The position numbers were made by a program, and so were the translations under genes. A stretch of 64,000 nt of DNA from Grimontia hollisae CIP 101886 (lineage in GTDB: Bacteria; Pseudomonadota; Gammaproteobacteria; Enterobacterales; Vibrionaceae), in assembly GCF_000176515.1 (NCBI RefSeq), contig NZ_ADAQ01000013.1, positions 1,079,361 through 1,143,360 on the forward strand, given 5' to 3'. Every line of letters begins with the position of its first letter. Position 1 is the stretch's first letter. This document shows positions 51,219 through 60,318 of this stretch, piece after piece. The notes under the pieces were generated by a model that was not told where the DNA came from, ran no database searches, and was given only the letters and a program-made list of their open reading frames with translations.

Positions 51219-52775
51219 ATGTCCAACTTCTCGTCAGATGAAGATATCATCCTGTTAAAAGAAAAGTTGCAGCATTACAAGCTGGTTTCCCGAGATTTAG
51301 CCCTTAAATCGCGGCGCGAAGCGATGATCCTGAAACGATTGATCTCACGTTTAATTGTGGCATCCCGGGTAAATGACGACGACCGCCTTAATGAGCGCCT
51401 CTCACAAATCTGCCGTGAACTTGACTCACAGGAAGATGTCAGTAGATTGATCCCACAACTTGCATTGGTGGAGCGAATGGTCAGTAGATACAATCAGGTA
51501 ACAGAACGAGCCACAGATGCACTGGAGTGCCAATTCCAGCAAAGCGGGGAAACGCTGAAGTGCCTGCCTGGACTGCCTGCACAGCTGAAACGCGACTTAC
51601 GCACACTACTGGCGAGTCCTGCTGCGCAACAAAAAGGCAGCACAGAAAAAGTGGTGTCACTGCTGCAACTTTATGAACGTGCACTCAAGTTACTCTCCCT
51701 GCCCGCCAACGGCATGAATGCCCGCGATCTGCTCAACATCGATCGCATCAACCAACTTTGCACCGAACTTCAACACCTGATCACCGAACTCGACTTTGAT
51801 GGCGAGGTAGGCGATCGACTTTTGGATATCCGCAGCAAACTGCTGCTTTCCCCTAACGCACAAACCTTGCTGGAGCTGACGCTGGAGTCCGTCCAGCTTA
51901 TCCTTGATGGTACACGTAACGAACGGAAGGCCTCCCGGGTGTTCCTGTCGCAGGTCAATGAAGATCTCTCTATAGTGCAGCGTCATAACGGCCGTTCAAT
52001 TGACTGCTCACTGGCCATTACCAGTCAGCGCAACGCCCTGAATGAAGAACTGGCCGCGTCAGTGGAATCAATCCAATACCACCTTAAGGAAGCGGAAACC
52101 CTTGAGGATCTACGGCCTAGTATCTCCGAAGTATCAGTCAATCTTGCTTCTCTTGTTACCCGCAACCGTGCACTGGAAGAGCGTGAGCAACAATTGCTTG
52201 AAAAGCTCCAGTACAATGAACAGAAACTGGAAGCCCTGTATCAGCAAACCATGGATTATCGCAAACGCCTTGGCGATCAAGAGAGAAAACTTCTGCTGGA
52301 TCCTCTCACCAAGGTCTACAACCGGGCTGCGCTGGATGATCGTCTCGAACACGAGTACCGTTGCTGGATGCGCTACCAGACACCGCTTTGCCTTGCCATG
52401 ATTGATATTGACCACTTCAAGGGCGTCAACGATCAATATGGCCATCTGGTGGGCGACAAAGTACTCAAAGTGGTCGCCCGCACGATTCATCAATGCCTGC
52501 GTGACACCGACTTTATCGCCCGCTTTGGTGGCGAAGAATTTGTGGTACTGTTGCCCAATACGGATGGGGAAACCCGCAATGTCCTGTTAAACAATGTCCG
52601 TGAAACCATTGCGAAGTTGCCATTCAAATTTAAAGATAACCGCCTGACGATCACTGTCTCCATCGGTGCCAGCATGTTCAAGGACAATGACAACACCGTT
52701 GACGTTCTTGAACGCGCAGACAATGCCCTTTATAACGCCAAGGATAATGGACGCAACAAACTAATATTGGCATAA
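51219..52775 (+). CDS. GGDEF-domain diguanylate cyclase with long helical N-terminus
   Basis: A 518-residue cytoplasmic protein. Residues 1-350 are almost entirely helical and coiled-coil-like, without membrane spans. The C-terminal GGDEF domain starts at DPLTKVYNRAALDDR and has the active variant GGEEF with an I-site RDTD five residues before it, so it should be an active, feedback-inhibited diguanylate cyclase. It resembles the V. cholerae cyclase found in the same queF-ppnN neighbourhood (VC0900, from memory). The start is uncertain: ATG 51219 lies 14 bases after the only GGAG; the TTG at 51192 lies upstream of that GGAG and would read through it. Confidence 0.9.
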   Translation: MSNFSSDEDIILLKEKLQHYKLVSRDLALKSRREAMILKRLISRLIVASRVNDDDRLNERLSQICRELDSQEDVSRLIPQLALVERMVSRYNQVTERATDALECQFQQSGETLKCLPGLPAQLKRDLRTLLASPAAQQKGSTEKVVSLLQLYERALKLLSLPANGMNARDLLNIDRINQLCTELQHLITELDFDGEVGDRLLDIRSKLLLSPNAQTLLELTLESVQLILDGTRNERKASRVFLSQVNEDLSIVQRHNGRSIDCSLAITSQRNALNEELAASVESIQYHLKEAETLEDLRPSISEVSVNLASLVTRNRALEEREQQLLEKLQYNEQKLEALYQQTMDYRKRLGDQERKLLLDPLTKVYNRAALDDRLEHEYRCWMRYQTPLCLAMIDIDHFKGVNDQYGHLVGDKVLKVVARTIHQCLRDTDFIARFGGEEFVVLLPNTDGETRNVLLNNVRETIAKLPFKFKDNRLTITVSIGASMFKDNDNTVDVLERADNALYNAKDNGRNKLILA

Positions 52776-52972
52776 CCCATTAATTTTCAATCAGTTAATT
52801 GAATTACGGCCTACTTTTTTATCCCCTGCACTGGCTAAACCCTACATCTCTGTGTATGGTTAACTAACACACTGATTTTTAAACCATTGAAAAGAAATTT
52901 TGATAATAATGAAATGGTGTCATCCACACCCTCCCCCTAATACAGTGTGCTTTCCCTACACAGGAGGTGATT

Positions 52973-54343
52973 ATGATCACACATATCAGCCCAGTTGGGG
53001 CCATGGATCTTCTATCCCAACTTGAGGTAGACAGGCTTAAAGACACGGCCAAAAGCAACCTTTACCGCCTGTACCGTAACTGTTCGTTAGCAGTGCTGAA
53101 CTCCGGCAGCCACACTGACAGCTCTAAAGAGTTGCTAGAACAATATAAATCTTTCGACATCCGCGTAATGCGCCGTGAGCGTGGCGTCAAACTTGAACTG
53201 ATTAATCCCCCAGAGCATGCGTTTGTCGACGGTAAAATCATCCGTGGCATTCAGCAGCACATGTTCTCTGTGCTTCGTGACATTGTTCATGTCAACGTTC
53301 AACTTGAACATGCCAAAATATTTAACCTCACCAATTCCAGCCACATCACTAACCTGATTTTCGATATTCTGCGCAACGCCAACGCACTGGTACCAGGTAA
53401 AGATCCAAACCTGGTTGTTTGCTGGGGCGGGCACTCCATCAACCCGGTTGAATATCAATATACCCGTGAAGTTGGCCACGAGTTAGGACTGCGTGAGCTG
53501 AATATCTGCACGGGTTGTGGTCCAGGTGCGATGGAAGGACCAATGAAAGGCGCAGCGATTGGTCACGCCAAACAACGTGTAACGGGAAGCCGTTTTCTGG
53601 GGCTAACTGAGCCATCCATTATTGCCGCCGAACCCCCTAACCCTATCGTAAATGAACTGGTGATCATGCCAGATATTGAAAAACGTCTGGAGGCCTTTGT
53701 GCGTATCGGGCACGGCATCGTTATCTTTCCTGGCGGGGCAGGTACCGCCGAAGAGCTCTTATACCTGCTCGGTATCCTGATGCATCCAGAAAATGCAGAC
53801 CAGCCGATGCCAGTGGTGCTGACCGGGCCGAAAGAGAGTGCAGATTATTTCCGGGTTATCGATGAATTTATTCGCGACGTACTCGGTAAAGAAGCCACTA
53901 AGTACTACCAGATTGTGATTGATGATCCCGTCAAAGCCGCGCGCATTATCAAACAAGGAATGCCTGCAGTAAAAGAGCACCGCCAATCCACCGGGGATGC
54001 CTACTCATTTAATTGGTCACTGAAAATCGCCCCCGAGTTCCAGTTGCCGTTCGAACCAACCCATGAAAACATGGCAAACCTCGATCTCCACATGAATCAG
54101 CGCCCTGAACTTCTCGCATCAGCCCTGCGCCAGGCCTTCTCCGGTATCGTTGCCGGAAACGTGAAAGAAGAAGGGATCCGCATCATCGAGCGACACGGCC
54201 CGTTCAAAATCAACGGCGACGCACTGCTGATGAAAAAGATGGACAAATTGCTTCGCGGCTTTGTTGAACAGCAACGGATGAAACTGCCAGGTTCTGAGTA
54301 CATTCCATGTTATGAGATTATTCGTGGTTCTGACGGACGATAA
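52973..54343 (+). CDS. ppnN: Pyrimidine/purine nucleotide 5'-monophosphate nucleosidase PpnN
   Basis: PpnN (YgdH) splits nucleoside monophosphates into base and ribose 5-phosphate and is stimulated by (p)ppGpp in E. coli. The 456-residue protein aligns with YgdH throughout: [49 protein letters not shown], and the LOG-type motif [16 protein letters not shown]. The ribosome site AGGAGGTGAT before ATG 52973 is a near-complete match to the 16S anti-SD, predicting high translation. It is monocistronic with its own terminator. In E. coli, sdaC and sdaB separate it from xni; here xni follows directly. Confidence 0.96.
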   Translation: MITHISPVGAMDLLSQLEVDRLKDTAKSNLYRLYRNCSLAVLNSGSHTDSSKELLEQYKSFDIRVMRRERGVKLELINPPEHAFVDGKIIRGIQQHMFSVLRDIVHVNVQLEHAKIFNLTNSSHITNLIFDILRNANALVPGKDPNLVVCWGGHSINPVEYQYTREVGHELGLRELNICTGCGPGAMEGPMKGAAIGHAKQRVTGSRFLGLTEPSIIAAEPPNPIVNELVIMPDIEKRLEAFVRIGHGIVIFPGGAGTAEELLYLLGILMHPENADQPMPVVLTGPKESADYFRVIDEFIRDVLGKEATKYYQIVIDDPVKAARIIKQGMPAVKEHRQSTGDAYSFNWSLKIAPEFQLPFEPTHENMANLDLHMNQRPELLASALRQAFSGIVAGNVKEEGIRIIERHGPFKINGDALLMKKMDKLLRGFVEQQRMKLPGSEYIPCYEIIRGSDGR

Positions 54344-54400
54344 TACCCATCGTCTTCAATGGCCCGTCATTCTGCTTTCATTTACCGCTCAACAAATTAG

Positions 54401-54426
54401 AATGGCCCTATCGGGCCATTTTTCTT
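54401..54426 (+). terminator. ppnN terminator
   Basis: AATGGCCC-TATC-GGGCCATT, a perfect 8-bp stem, then TTTCTTT. It lies just before the xni ribosome site. Confidence 0.85.
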
Positions 54427-54436
54427 TGGGTAATCC

Positions 54437-55213
54437 ATGTCAATCCATCTTGTTATCATTGATGCCATGAACCTCATTCGCAGGGTACACGCAGCACAAC
54501 CCAATCCGGAGGACATTGCATCGACGGCACAAGTCTGCACCCGGGCATTACACAAGATAATCCGCTCTTCTGAGCCGACCCACATTGTCGCTGTGTTTGA
54601 CCATACCGGGCAGGACCGGGGTTGGCGCGCGAAACTGGTACCCGAATACAAACAAGGCCGCAAACCGATGCCTGAGGTACTTCAACAGGGGCTGGATAGC
54701 ATTCAGGATGCATTCTGGGAAGAGGGCGTGGATTCGCTGCTCTCATCCGGTGACGAAGCCGACGATATGATTGCCACACTGGCTATCAAAGTAGCAAACC
54801 ATGACGGTCAGGTGACAATAGTGTCAACCGACAAAGGCTATTGTCAGTTACTGCAACCCACTGTCCGGATTCGTGATTACTTCCAGCAACGCTGGCTCGA
54901 CAGCCCGTTTATTGAAAAAGAATTCGCCGTACAACCAGAGCAGTTGACCGATTACTGGGGCCTGACCGGGATTAGCTCGAGTGGTGTTTCCGGTGTACCG
55001 GGCATTGGCCCCAAAACGGCCTCAACCCTATTGCAACGTTATGGCACGTTGGAACAGCTCTATGCTGCTGAAGACATCGAACCCAAATGGCAGAAAAAGC
55101 TGGAAGGCACTCAGGAACTGGCGCTTCGCTGTAAGCAGGTCGCGACACTGAAAACCGACATCACATTAGGCTTTAACCTGCAGGATATCCGCTACTCCGC
55201 GCAGGGCGCATAA
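54437..55213 (+). CDS. xni: Flap endonuclease Xni (ExoIX)
   Basis: A 5'-3' flap nuclease related to the N-terminal domain of DNA polymerase I. The 258 residues carry the acidic metal-binding clusters: IIDAMNLIRR, DEADDMIATLA, STDKGYCQL, and the helix-hairpin-helix GVSGVPGIGPKTASTLLQRYG. E. coli Xni (251) lacks some ligands of the second metal site, and the same reduced pattern seems present here. It converges on rlmM; the intrinsic terminator of rlmM overlaps the stop codon of xni. Confidence 0.95.
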   Translation: MSIHLVIIDAMNLIRRVHAAQPNPEDIASTAQVCTRALHKIIRSSEPTHIVAVFDHTGQDRGWRAKLVPEYKQGRKPMPEVLQQGLDSIQDAFWEEGVDSLLSSGDEADDMIATLAIKVANHDGQVTIVSTDKGYCQLLQPTVRIRDYFQQRWLDSPFIEKEFAVQPEQLTDYWGLTGISSSGVSGVPGIGPKTASTLLQRYGTLEQLYAAEDIEPKWQKKLEGTQELALRCKQVATLKTDITLGFNLQDIRYSAQGA

Positions 55214-55235
55214 AAAAGGCAGCCCAGTGGCTGCC
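55213..55235 (-). terminator. rlmM terminator
   Basis: On the minus strand GGCAGCC-ACTG-GGCTGCC is followed by six T. The hairpin sits 5 bp after the rlmM stop and its T-run reaches the xni stop codon. Confidence 0.85.
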
Positions 55236-55239
55236 CCCT

Positions 55240-56307
55240 TCATCTCAGCACCCGGATATGCACAGTGACTTCCTCACGGTCGTGATAAAGGTGCTTGGCC
55301 TGCATCTCAAATTTCACGCCGTTTTCAATCAGGAATATCTTCAGGTTCTGTAAGTCATCCTTCACCTGCTCATAACGGCGGCTCATTGGCAGTTTCAGAT
55401 TAAAAATGGTTTCTTTTGCCCATCCGGCGATCAGCCATTCCCCCATCAACTGCGCCACGCGATAAGGCTTTTCAATCATGTCACACACCAGCCAGTATAC
55501 ATTTTTTCGCGGTGGTTCGAATTTGAAACCATCGACGGCATGGTGTTTCACCTGTCCGGTATCCATCAAGCTTTCTGCCATCGCACCGTTATCCACTGCG
55601 TGAACAAACATCGACCGTTTCACCAACTGATAGGTCCAGCCACCGGGACAGGCGCCCAGATCGACCGCCCACATGCCCGGCGCCAGACGTTCATCCCACT
55701 CTTCACGTGGAATAAAAGCATGAAACGCCTCTTCCAGCTTCAGGGTTGAACGGCTCGGCGCTTCGGGCGGGAACTTCAAACGGTGGATTCCCATGTAATG
55801 TGGTGAGTTGTTGTTAGTCAGCGAGTAACCAACCAAACAGCACCCCGGCGCGGTAAAGCAAACATGCAACACCGGCTTTTTCGGATTTTCTTTTGCCAGC
55901 AGCACGCCACGCTTTCGCAATGCCTGACGCAACGGCACAGTAAACTTGCGACAGAATTTCAGCAGTTCTTTCGCCTGTGCCGTATCCGGAGTTTCAACCC
56001 GCAGGTCACCGCACTTTGGCAGTTCGCCGCCAAGCGCCAGAATAGGCGAAATACGATCGCCCGGATCCAGATCTGTCAGGCTGCCAACCACCGCAACCAT
56101 CTGACGCGCAAAAATCAACGAGCTCAGTGGCAGTGTCTTGAGCAGTTTTTCTGCATCACCTTGCTGGTAACATTCAAACAGTACATAGCCAGTGTTTTTT
56201 TCCACGCGTGGAAAACCATACACCTCAACATCGGCTGCCTTGTCCTGAATCTCACCGGCACACTCTTTTTCAAAGCCCTGGCGGCAATACAATAAAATCT
56301 GGTTCAT
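55240..56307 (-). CDS. rlmM: 23S rRNA 2'-O-ribose C2498 methyltransferase RlmM
   Basis: Methylates the 2'-OH of C2498 in the peptidyl-transferase loop of 23S rRNA. The 355-residue protein has an N-terminal THUMP domain (about 1-160) and a Rossmann methyltransferase domain with the SAM motif [15 protein letters not shown] near 225, and Lys/Asp/Lys/Glu tetrad residues around [10 protein letters not shown] and FNLKLPM. E. coli RlmM has 366 residues. It is the last gene of the leftward gcvA-hydrolase-ygdD-rlmM series, the order of E. coli with one extra gene. Confidence 0.96.
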   Translation of the reverse strand: MNQILLYCRQGFEKECAGEIQDKAADVEVYGFPRVEKNTGYVLFECYQQGDAEKLLKTLPLSSLIFARQMVAVVGSLTDLDPGDRISPILALGGELPKCGDLRVETPDTAQAKELLKFCRKFTVPLRQALRKRGVLLAKENPKKPVLHVCFTAPGCCLVGYSLTNNNSPHYMGIHRLKFPPEAPSRSTLKLEEAFHAFIPREEWDERLAPGMWAVDLGACPGGWTYQLVKRSMFVHAVDNGAMAESLMDTGQVKHHAVDGFKFEPPRKNVYWLVCDMIEKPYRVAQLMGEWLIAGWAKETIFNLKLPMSRRYEQVKDDLQNLKIFLIENGVKFEMQAKHLYHDREEVTVHIRVLR

Positions 56308-56366
56308 CTCGGCCTGCTGTTAGCAATAAAAATGACGCAACATTATGATCAAGGCCGCCAGTGAAC

Positions 56367-56741
56367 TCAAGCCTTGCGCCAGAGCGCAACAGTGGCCATG
56401 CTCCAGCCAACCAAGAAGCAGCTCCCACCCAATGGCGTGACGGGCCAAAGCCATGTCCAATCCGTCAGCGCAAGCCCGTACAAACTGCCACTGAAACAAA
56501 GAATACCGACAGCAATAAACCCGCAGGCAACCGACAGTAAACGTAGCGGCTGGTATTGATGCCAAAGACCAAGGGCAATCAAGGCCAAGGCATGCCAGAA
56601 TTGATACTGGACGCCTTTCTCTACAATCGAAAGCTCGTAAGCAGGCAACTGCGCTTTCAGTGCATGCGCGGCAAACGCGCCCAACGCCACTGCTACACCC
56701 GCCAGCACACAGCCAAGTGCAGCATATTGTCGTCCATTCAT
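56367..56741 (-). CDS. ygdD: DUF423 membrane protein YgdD
   Basis: A small inner-membrane protein (124 residues) of the DUF423/UPF0382 family with about four transmembrane segments. Motifs are GAFAAHALK, VEKGVQYQFWHALALI, and PLGGSCFLVGWS. Function is unknown. The start at 56741 overlaps the stop codon of the upstream hydrolase (ATGA at 56741-56738), and GAGAG lies at the right distance; ATG 56747 is too near that site. It lies between the hydrolase and rlmM, as ygdD lies between gcvA and rlmM in E. coli. Confidence 0.92.
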   Translation of the reverse strand: MNGRQYAALGCVLAGVAVALGAFAAHALKAQLPAYELSIVEKGVQYQFWHALALIALGLWHQYQPLRLLSVACGFIAVGILCFSGSLYGLALTDWTWLWPVTPLGGSCFLVGWSMATVALWRKA

Positions 56742-57358
56742 TGGCATACTCTCTGGATAAAATTCGCGATCAAATCTGCCGCCAACTGGCGGTTTCCGCT
56801 TTCAGTGTGACCAGATACTTTTCTCGGTTTAAAGCTGTGGTCTCCGTCAGGAATAAACGTTAACTGCACGCTCTCTGGCAGTGGGTAAGTTTCCAATTCA
56901 GCACGGTTACCAAACGTATCGCGCTCTCCCTGTAAAATAAGGGTGGGCACGGATAATGTAGCAAGGTGCTCTCCTTTGTCTTTTTCAGGTTTACCCGGTG
57001 GGTGGAACGGAAATCCAAGACAGACAATGCCTTTCAGCCCCTTGATATCACCAAGGTGGCTCGCCATTCGCCCGCCCATCGACTTCCCGCCAATGACGGT
57101 TTTTTCCGTGCCATATTCGGCGATAATGTCACGGTAAGTATCCAGCAATACCGGGGCGCGGTCAGGTGGGCGTTTCTTACCATCTTCTGCGCGCTTGATC
57201 ATGTAGGGAAAATTAAAACGCACCACACGAACACCCTTGCTGGCAACCCTCGCCGCAACGTCGGCCATGAAATCATGTGCCATGCCTGCGCCGGCACCGT
57301 GGGCAAAAATAAACGTATGTTCAGCCAATTCCGGTCCATCAATGATGACTGTACTCAT
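56738..57358 (-). CDS. Alpha/beta hydrolase of the KANL3/Tex30-like family
   Basis: A 206-residue cytoplasmic alpha/beta hydrolase. It has FAHGAGAGMAHDFM (oxyanion region), a nucleophile elbow GGKSMGGRM with Ser93, an acidic residue in LQGERDTFGN and His in DGDHSFKPRK. These match the family known as KANL3/Tex30 or dienelactone-hydrolase-like in bacteria. The substrate is unknown. ATGA overlaps link it to gcvA upstream (57358-57355) and ygdD downstream, so gcvA, this gene and ygdD are translationally coupled. The longer frame to 57403 would overlap gcvA and is not conserved. Confidence 0.9.
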   Translation of the reverse strand: MSTVIIDGPELAEHTFIFAHGAGAGMAHDFMADVAARVASKGVRVVRFNFPYMIKRAEDGKKRPPDRAPVLLDTYRDIIAEYGTEKTVIGGKSMGGRMASHLGDIKGLKGIVCLGFPFHPPGKPEKDKGEHLATLSVPTLILQGERDTFGNRAELETYPLPESVQLTFIPDGDHSFKPRKVSGHTESGNRQLAADLIANFIQRVCQ

Positions 57359-58260
57359 GCAGAGATACTCTCCTGTTCTGCCGCGGCCTTTGCCAGAACC
57401 CAATCCCTGAATGCCGCAATACGACCAGAGTCTGCATCTTTTTGTTGGCTCACCAGGTAAAAGGCATTTTTACTCATCAGGAAATGCTCAAACGGACAGA
57501 CAAGGCGGCCAGATTCCAGTTCTGGTTGCGCCAGTACATTATTGCTCAGTGCGACCCCCTGCCCTAGGGCTGCTGCTTGTAACACCATGGCAGAGTGACT
57601 AAAAATCGGTCCATAGTTTAGATTAATGTCACTAATCTGATAATGCTTGGCATAGGCCTTCCAGTCCTTCCTTGAGCGATCGTGCAGCAACGTATGATGT
57701 TTCAGATCTTCCAGATTATGGAGGGGGTTAGGGCCGTTCAGTATTTCTGGGCTGCATACAGGCAGCAGAAACTCCGGATACAACTCGTCACAACGCAATC
57801 CCGGCCAGTTTCCCCGGCCATAGTAAATCGCCACGTCCACATCATCAGTTAAAGAACCGTCTTCCATGTCTACGGCTTTAATGCGTACATCGATTTCAGG
57901 GTGTTGTTGGTTAAAGTCAGCCAGTCTCGGTACTAGCCACTGGATGGCAAAACTTGGTGGCAAACTGATGGTCAATGCCCCCTTGGCTCCTCGCTCCAAC
58001 ACACGGTCTGTGGCATCCGCCAAAGATGTAAAAACATCTTTTATATCAAGAAAATAGCTCTGCCCTTCTTCTGTTAACAGCAGAGAGCGATTACGCCTTC
58101 TGAACAATTTGAGCCCAAGAAACTCCTCCAGTGCTTTGATCTGGTGGCTGACTGCCGCTTGTGTAACAAAAAGCTCTTCGGCAGCACGGGTAAAGCTCAG
58201 GTGTCGGGCTGCAGTCTCAAACACCCGGAGTGAGTTTAGTGGTGGAAGGCGACGGGCCAT
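57355..58260 (-). CDS. gcvA: Glycine cleavage system transcriptional regulator GcvA
   Basis: A LysR-type regulator that activates the glycine cleavage operon when glycine is abundant and activates the divergent sRNA gene gcvB. The 301-residue protein is very close to E. coli GcvA: RLPPLNSLRVFETAARHLSF, the helix-turn-helix TRAAEELFVTQAAVSHQIK, FRRRNRSLLLTEEGQSYF, and VDVAIYYGRGNWPGL in the effector domain. It begins just left of the gcvB promoter. A CTAAT motif, the short element recognised by GcvA, lies in the 50 bp between its start codon and the gcvB promoter. Confidence 0.97.
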   Translation of the reverse strand: MARRLPPLNSLRVFETAARHLSFTRAAEELFVTQAAVSHQIKALEEFLGLKLFRRRNRSLLLTEEGQSYFLDIKDVFTSLADATDRVLERGAKGALTISLPPSFAIQWLVPRLADFNQQHPEIDVRIKAVDMEDGSLTDDVDVAIYYGRGNWPGLRCDELYPEFLLPVCSPEILNGPNPLHNLEDLKHHTLLHDRSRKDWKAYAKHYQISDINLNYGPIFSHSAMVLQAAALGQGVALSNNVLAQPELESGRLVCPFEHFLMSKNAFYLVSQQKDADSGRIAAFRDWVLAKAAAEQESISA

Positions 58261-58285
58261 TGTCCTTTCCTTATAGATAAGATTT

Positions 58286-58306
58286 TCTAATGAGCAGCAT
58301 TATAAA
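58286..58306 (+). promoter_or_regulatory. gcvB promoter with GcvA-type CTAAT element
   Basis: A -10 TATAAA at 58301-58306 lacks a good -35, as expected for an activated promoter. CTAAT lies about 10 bp upstream (58287-58291); GcvA sites in E. coli contain this pentamer. The predicted start of GcvB RNA is near 58313. Confidence 0.5.
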
Positions 58307-58312
58307 ATGTCG

Positions 58313-58529
58313 ATTGTTCTGGCTCCAGAGAAAACCTATAGTTTGCGCGCACCACGGGATTTTCGTTCCCTATGTTCGACTGATTTTGTGGCTGCGATGT
58401 TGTGTTTGCATATTTCGGTTTTTACCGAATCTGGTAGAGACATCTACCTTTCATACTTGCTGTATTTTTTGAAACCTATCAATCAAAAAATTTGTCGTAG
58501 CACTGAGGTTTTCTCGGTGCTTTTTTTTT
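58313..58529 (+). ncRNA. gcvB: GcvB small regulatory RNA
   Basis: An Hfq-dependent sRNA that represses many amino-acid and peptide transport mRNAs. The evidence is position (divergent from gcvA, as in E. coli) and architecture: a G/U-rich R1 element GATGTTGTGTTTGCA (58396-58410) near-identical to the E. coli one, then the hairpins TTCGGT/ACCGAA (58414-58429) and GGTAGA/TCTACC (58433-58448, E. coli GGTAGC/GCTACC), a pyrimidine-rich segment, and the terminator AGCACTGAG/CTCGGTGCT with nine T (58499-58529; E. coli ends AGCACCGC ... GCGGTGCT). The length of about 217 agrees with the 205 of E. coli. The exact 5' end is inferred. The frame at 58307-58579 across it is not a gene. Confidence 0.92.
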
Positions 58530-58643
58530 ACCCGCAGTTTCTCCGTGTAACACATTTTATATCGATGACTTTCCCTTGAGTTAATATCACGAAAAGGCGA
58601 TCATTTCCCTCCTGTTAGTGACACATTCAGGCGAAACAAGACC

Positions 58644-59867
58644 ATGACGACCCACCCTTTTGATGCAGCGCTTATCCGCCGTGACTTTCCGGCGCTGCAG
58701 CAGCGTATCCATAACCAGCCTCTGGTGTACCTGGACAATGCGGCCACTGCCCAAAAGCCTCAGGTCGTTATCGACAGTATCAGTCAGTATTATTCCAGTG
58801 CTAACGCCAATGTTCATCGCGGTTCCCACGCATTAACCGCTGCAGCGACCAACCGCTTTGAACTGGCTCGCTGTCAGGTTGCCCGCTTTCTGAATGCGCC
58901 AGAGAAAGGGATCATCTGGACCCGGGGAGCAACAGAAGCATTGAACCTGATCGCCCAAAGCTATGCCCGACAGATACTCCAGCCCGGTGATGAGATCATT
59001 GTGAGTGAAATGGAACATCACGCCAACATCGTCCCCTGGCAACTGGTCGCAGAGCAAACCGGCGCCAAAGTGGTAAAGTGGCCGGTCAACGTCACCACCT
59101 GCCAACTTGAGTTATCTGAGCTTGAAAAAAGATTGAACCCCAAAACCCGTCTGGTGTGCATTGCTCACATCAGTAATGTGACGGGTACGCGCAACCCCAT
59201 AGAGGCAGTCATTGAAAGAGCGCATCAAACCGGGGCTGTTGTTGTTGTTGATGGCGCGCAAGCCGTGGTACACGAGAAAGTGGATGTATCAACCATGGAT
59301 GCAGATTTCTATGTTTTCTCAGGCCATAAATTGTTTGCACCAGCAGGGATTGGCGTGCTGTATGGCAAGCCGTCACTGCTTGAATCAATGCCGCCATGGC
59401 ATGGTGGCGGTAAAATGGTGGAAAAGGTGAGTTTCTCCGGCACACAATATGCGGATTCCCCCGCTAAATTCGAGGCAGGCACACCTAATATTGCCGGCGC
59501 TATCGCCCTGTCTGAAGCCATTCAATGGGTTGAAAATATAGACAGAGACGGTGCAGAAGCCCATATCGCATCACTGCAACAACGCTTGGTTAAAGGTATC
59601 GAAAACATCGAAGATCTCACCATCATCGGGCTGCAACCAGGCGCCGGTGTCGTGGCCTTTACTGTTGCAGGTGTCCATCATTCAGACATTGCGACGCTTC
59701 TCGATCAACAAGGCATTGCAGTACGCTCCGGTCATCATTGCGCTCACCCGCTGATGGATGCCCTGAACATTAACGGCTGTGTCCGCGTCTCTATTGCCCT
59801 GTATAATACCGAGGATGATATTGATCACTGCATCACCGCCATTCAAAAGGCGTGCGACATCCTCTAA
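58644..59867 (+). CDS. csdA: Cysteine desulfurase CsdA
   Basis: A PLP enzyme that takes sulfur from cysteine as a persulfide, passing it to CsdE; it also acts on cysteine sulfinate. The 407-residue class V aminotransferase-fold protein (E. coli CsdA 401) has the PLP lysine at 229 (SGHKLFAP) and the catalytic Cys366 in RSGHHCAHP, the short loop typical of group II (SufS/CsdA) enzymes. csdE follows 25 bp after the stop codon, so this is the csdAE pair, next to gcvA-gcvB as in E. coli. There is no csdL (tcdA) in the following 1 kb. Confidence 0.95.
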   Translation: MTTHPFDAALIRRDFPALQQRIHNQPLVYLDNAATAQKPQVVIDSISQYYSSANANVHRGSHALTAAATNRFELARCQVARFLNAPEKGIIWTRGATEALNLIAQSYARQILQPGDEIIVSEMEHHANIVPWQLVAEQTGAKVVKWPVNVTTCQLELSELEKRLNPKTRLVCIAHISNVTGTRNPIEAVIERAHQTGAVVVVDGAQAVVHEKVDVSTMDADFYVFSGHKLFAPAGIGVLYGKPSLLESMPPWHGGGKMVEKVSFSGTQYADSPAKFEAGTPNIAGAIALSEAIQWVENIDRDGAEAHIASLQQRLVKGIENIEDLTIIGLQPGAGVVAFTVAGVHHSDIATLLDQQGIAVRSGHHCAHPLMDALNINGCVRVSIALYNTEDDIDHCITAIQKACDIL

Positions 59868-59892
59868 CTCCTGACACTTGAAGGCCGATACT

Positions 59893-60318
59893 ATGACGAG
59901 CACTTTTCCATCCCATCCCTTTGGCACCGCGATTTCTGTCGACGACATCATTCACCAAATGGCGCAGTGTCGAAGCTGGGAAGATAAGTATCGCCTTGTT
60001 ATCCAGATGGGTAAAAAACTGCCAACGCTTGACGAGTCATTAAAATCGGAAAGTATTTCCGTATCAGGTTGTGAAAGTAAAGTTTGGCTGATCTGGCGAA
60101 AACAAGACGAAAAGTACATTTTCGCTGCAGATTCCGATGCACGTATCGTTAAAGGATTGTTAGCTATTGTATTGGCGGCCGCAGAAGGCAAGTCACAACA
60201 AGCACTTCGCCACTTTAATTTTGAGCATTACTTTGAAAAACTGGATCTCCTCACTCACCTCAGTCAATCCAGAAGTAATGGTATCCGCTCCATTGTTGAA
60301 CAAATAAAAAATATATAA
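59893..60318 (+). CDS. csdE: Sulfur acceptor protein CsdE (SufE family)
   Basis: Accepts persulfide sulfur from CsdA and passes it on to iron-sulfur or thiolation pathways. The 141-residue SufE-fold protein (E. coli CsdE 147) has the acceptor Cys60 in VSGCESKVW, preceded by SWEDKYRLVIQMGKKLP and followed by DARIVKGLLAIVLAAAEG. The ATG at 59893 is chosen; a TTG five codons earlier is an alternative and is nearer to the csdA stop. It ends the csdAE operon; no clear intrinsic terminator is seen after it. Confidence 0.93.
   Translation: MTSTFPSHPFGTAISVDDIIHQMAQCRSWEDKYRLVIQMGKKLPTLDESLKSESISVSGCESKVWLIWRKQDEKYIFAADSDARIVKGLLAIVLAAAEGKSQQALRHFNFEHYFEKLDLLTHLSQSRSNGIRSIVEQIKNI

Noticed and set aside
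58307-58579. A 90-codon plus-strand frame between gcvA and csdA.
   Set aside because: It coincides with the GcvB RNA, lacks a ribosome site and includes the terminator T-run as Phe codons.
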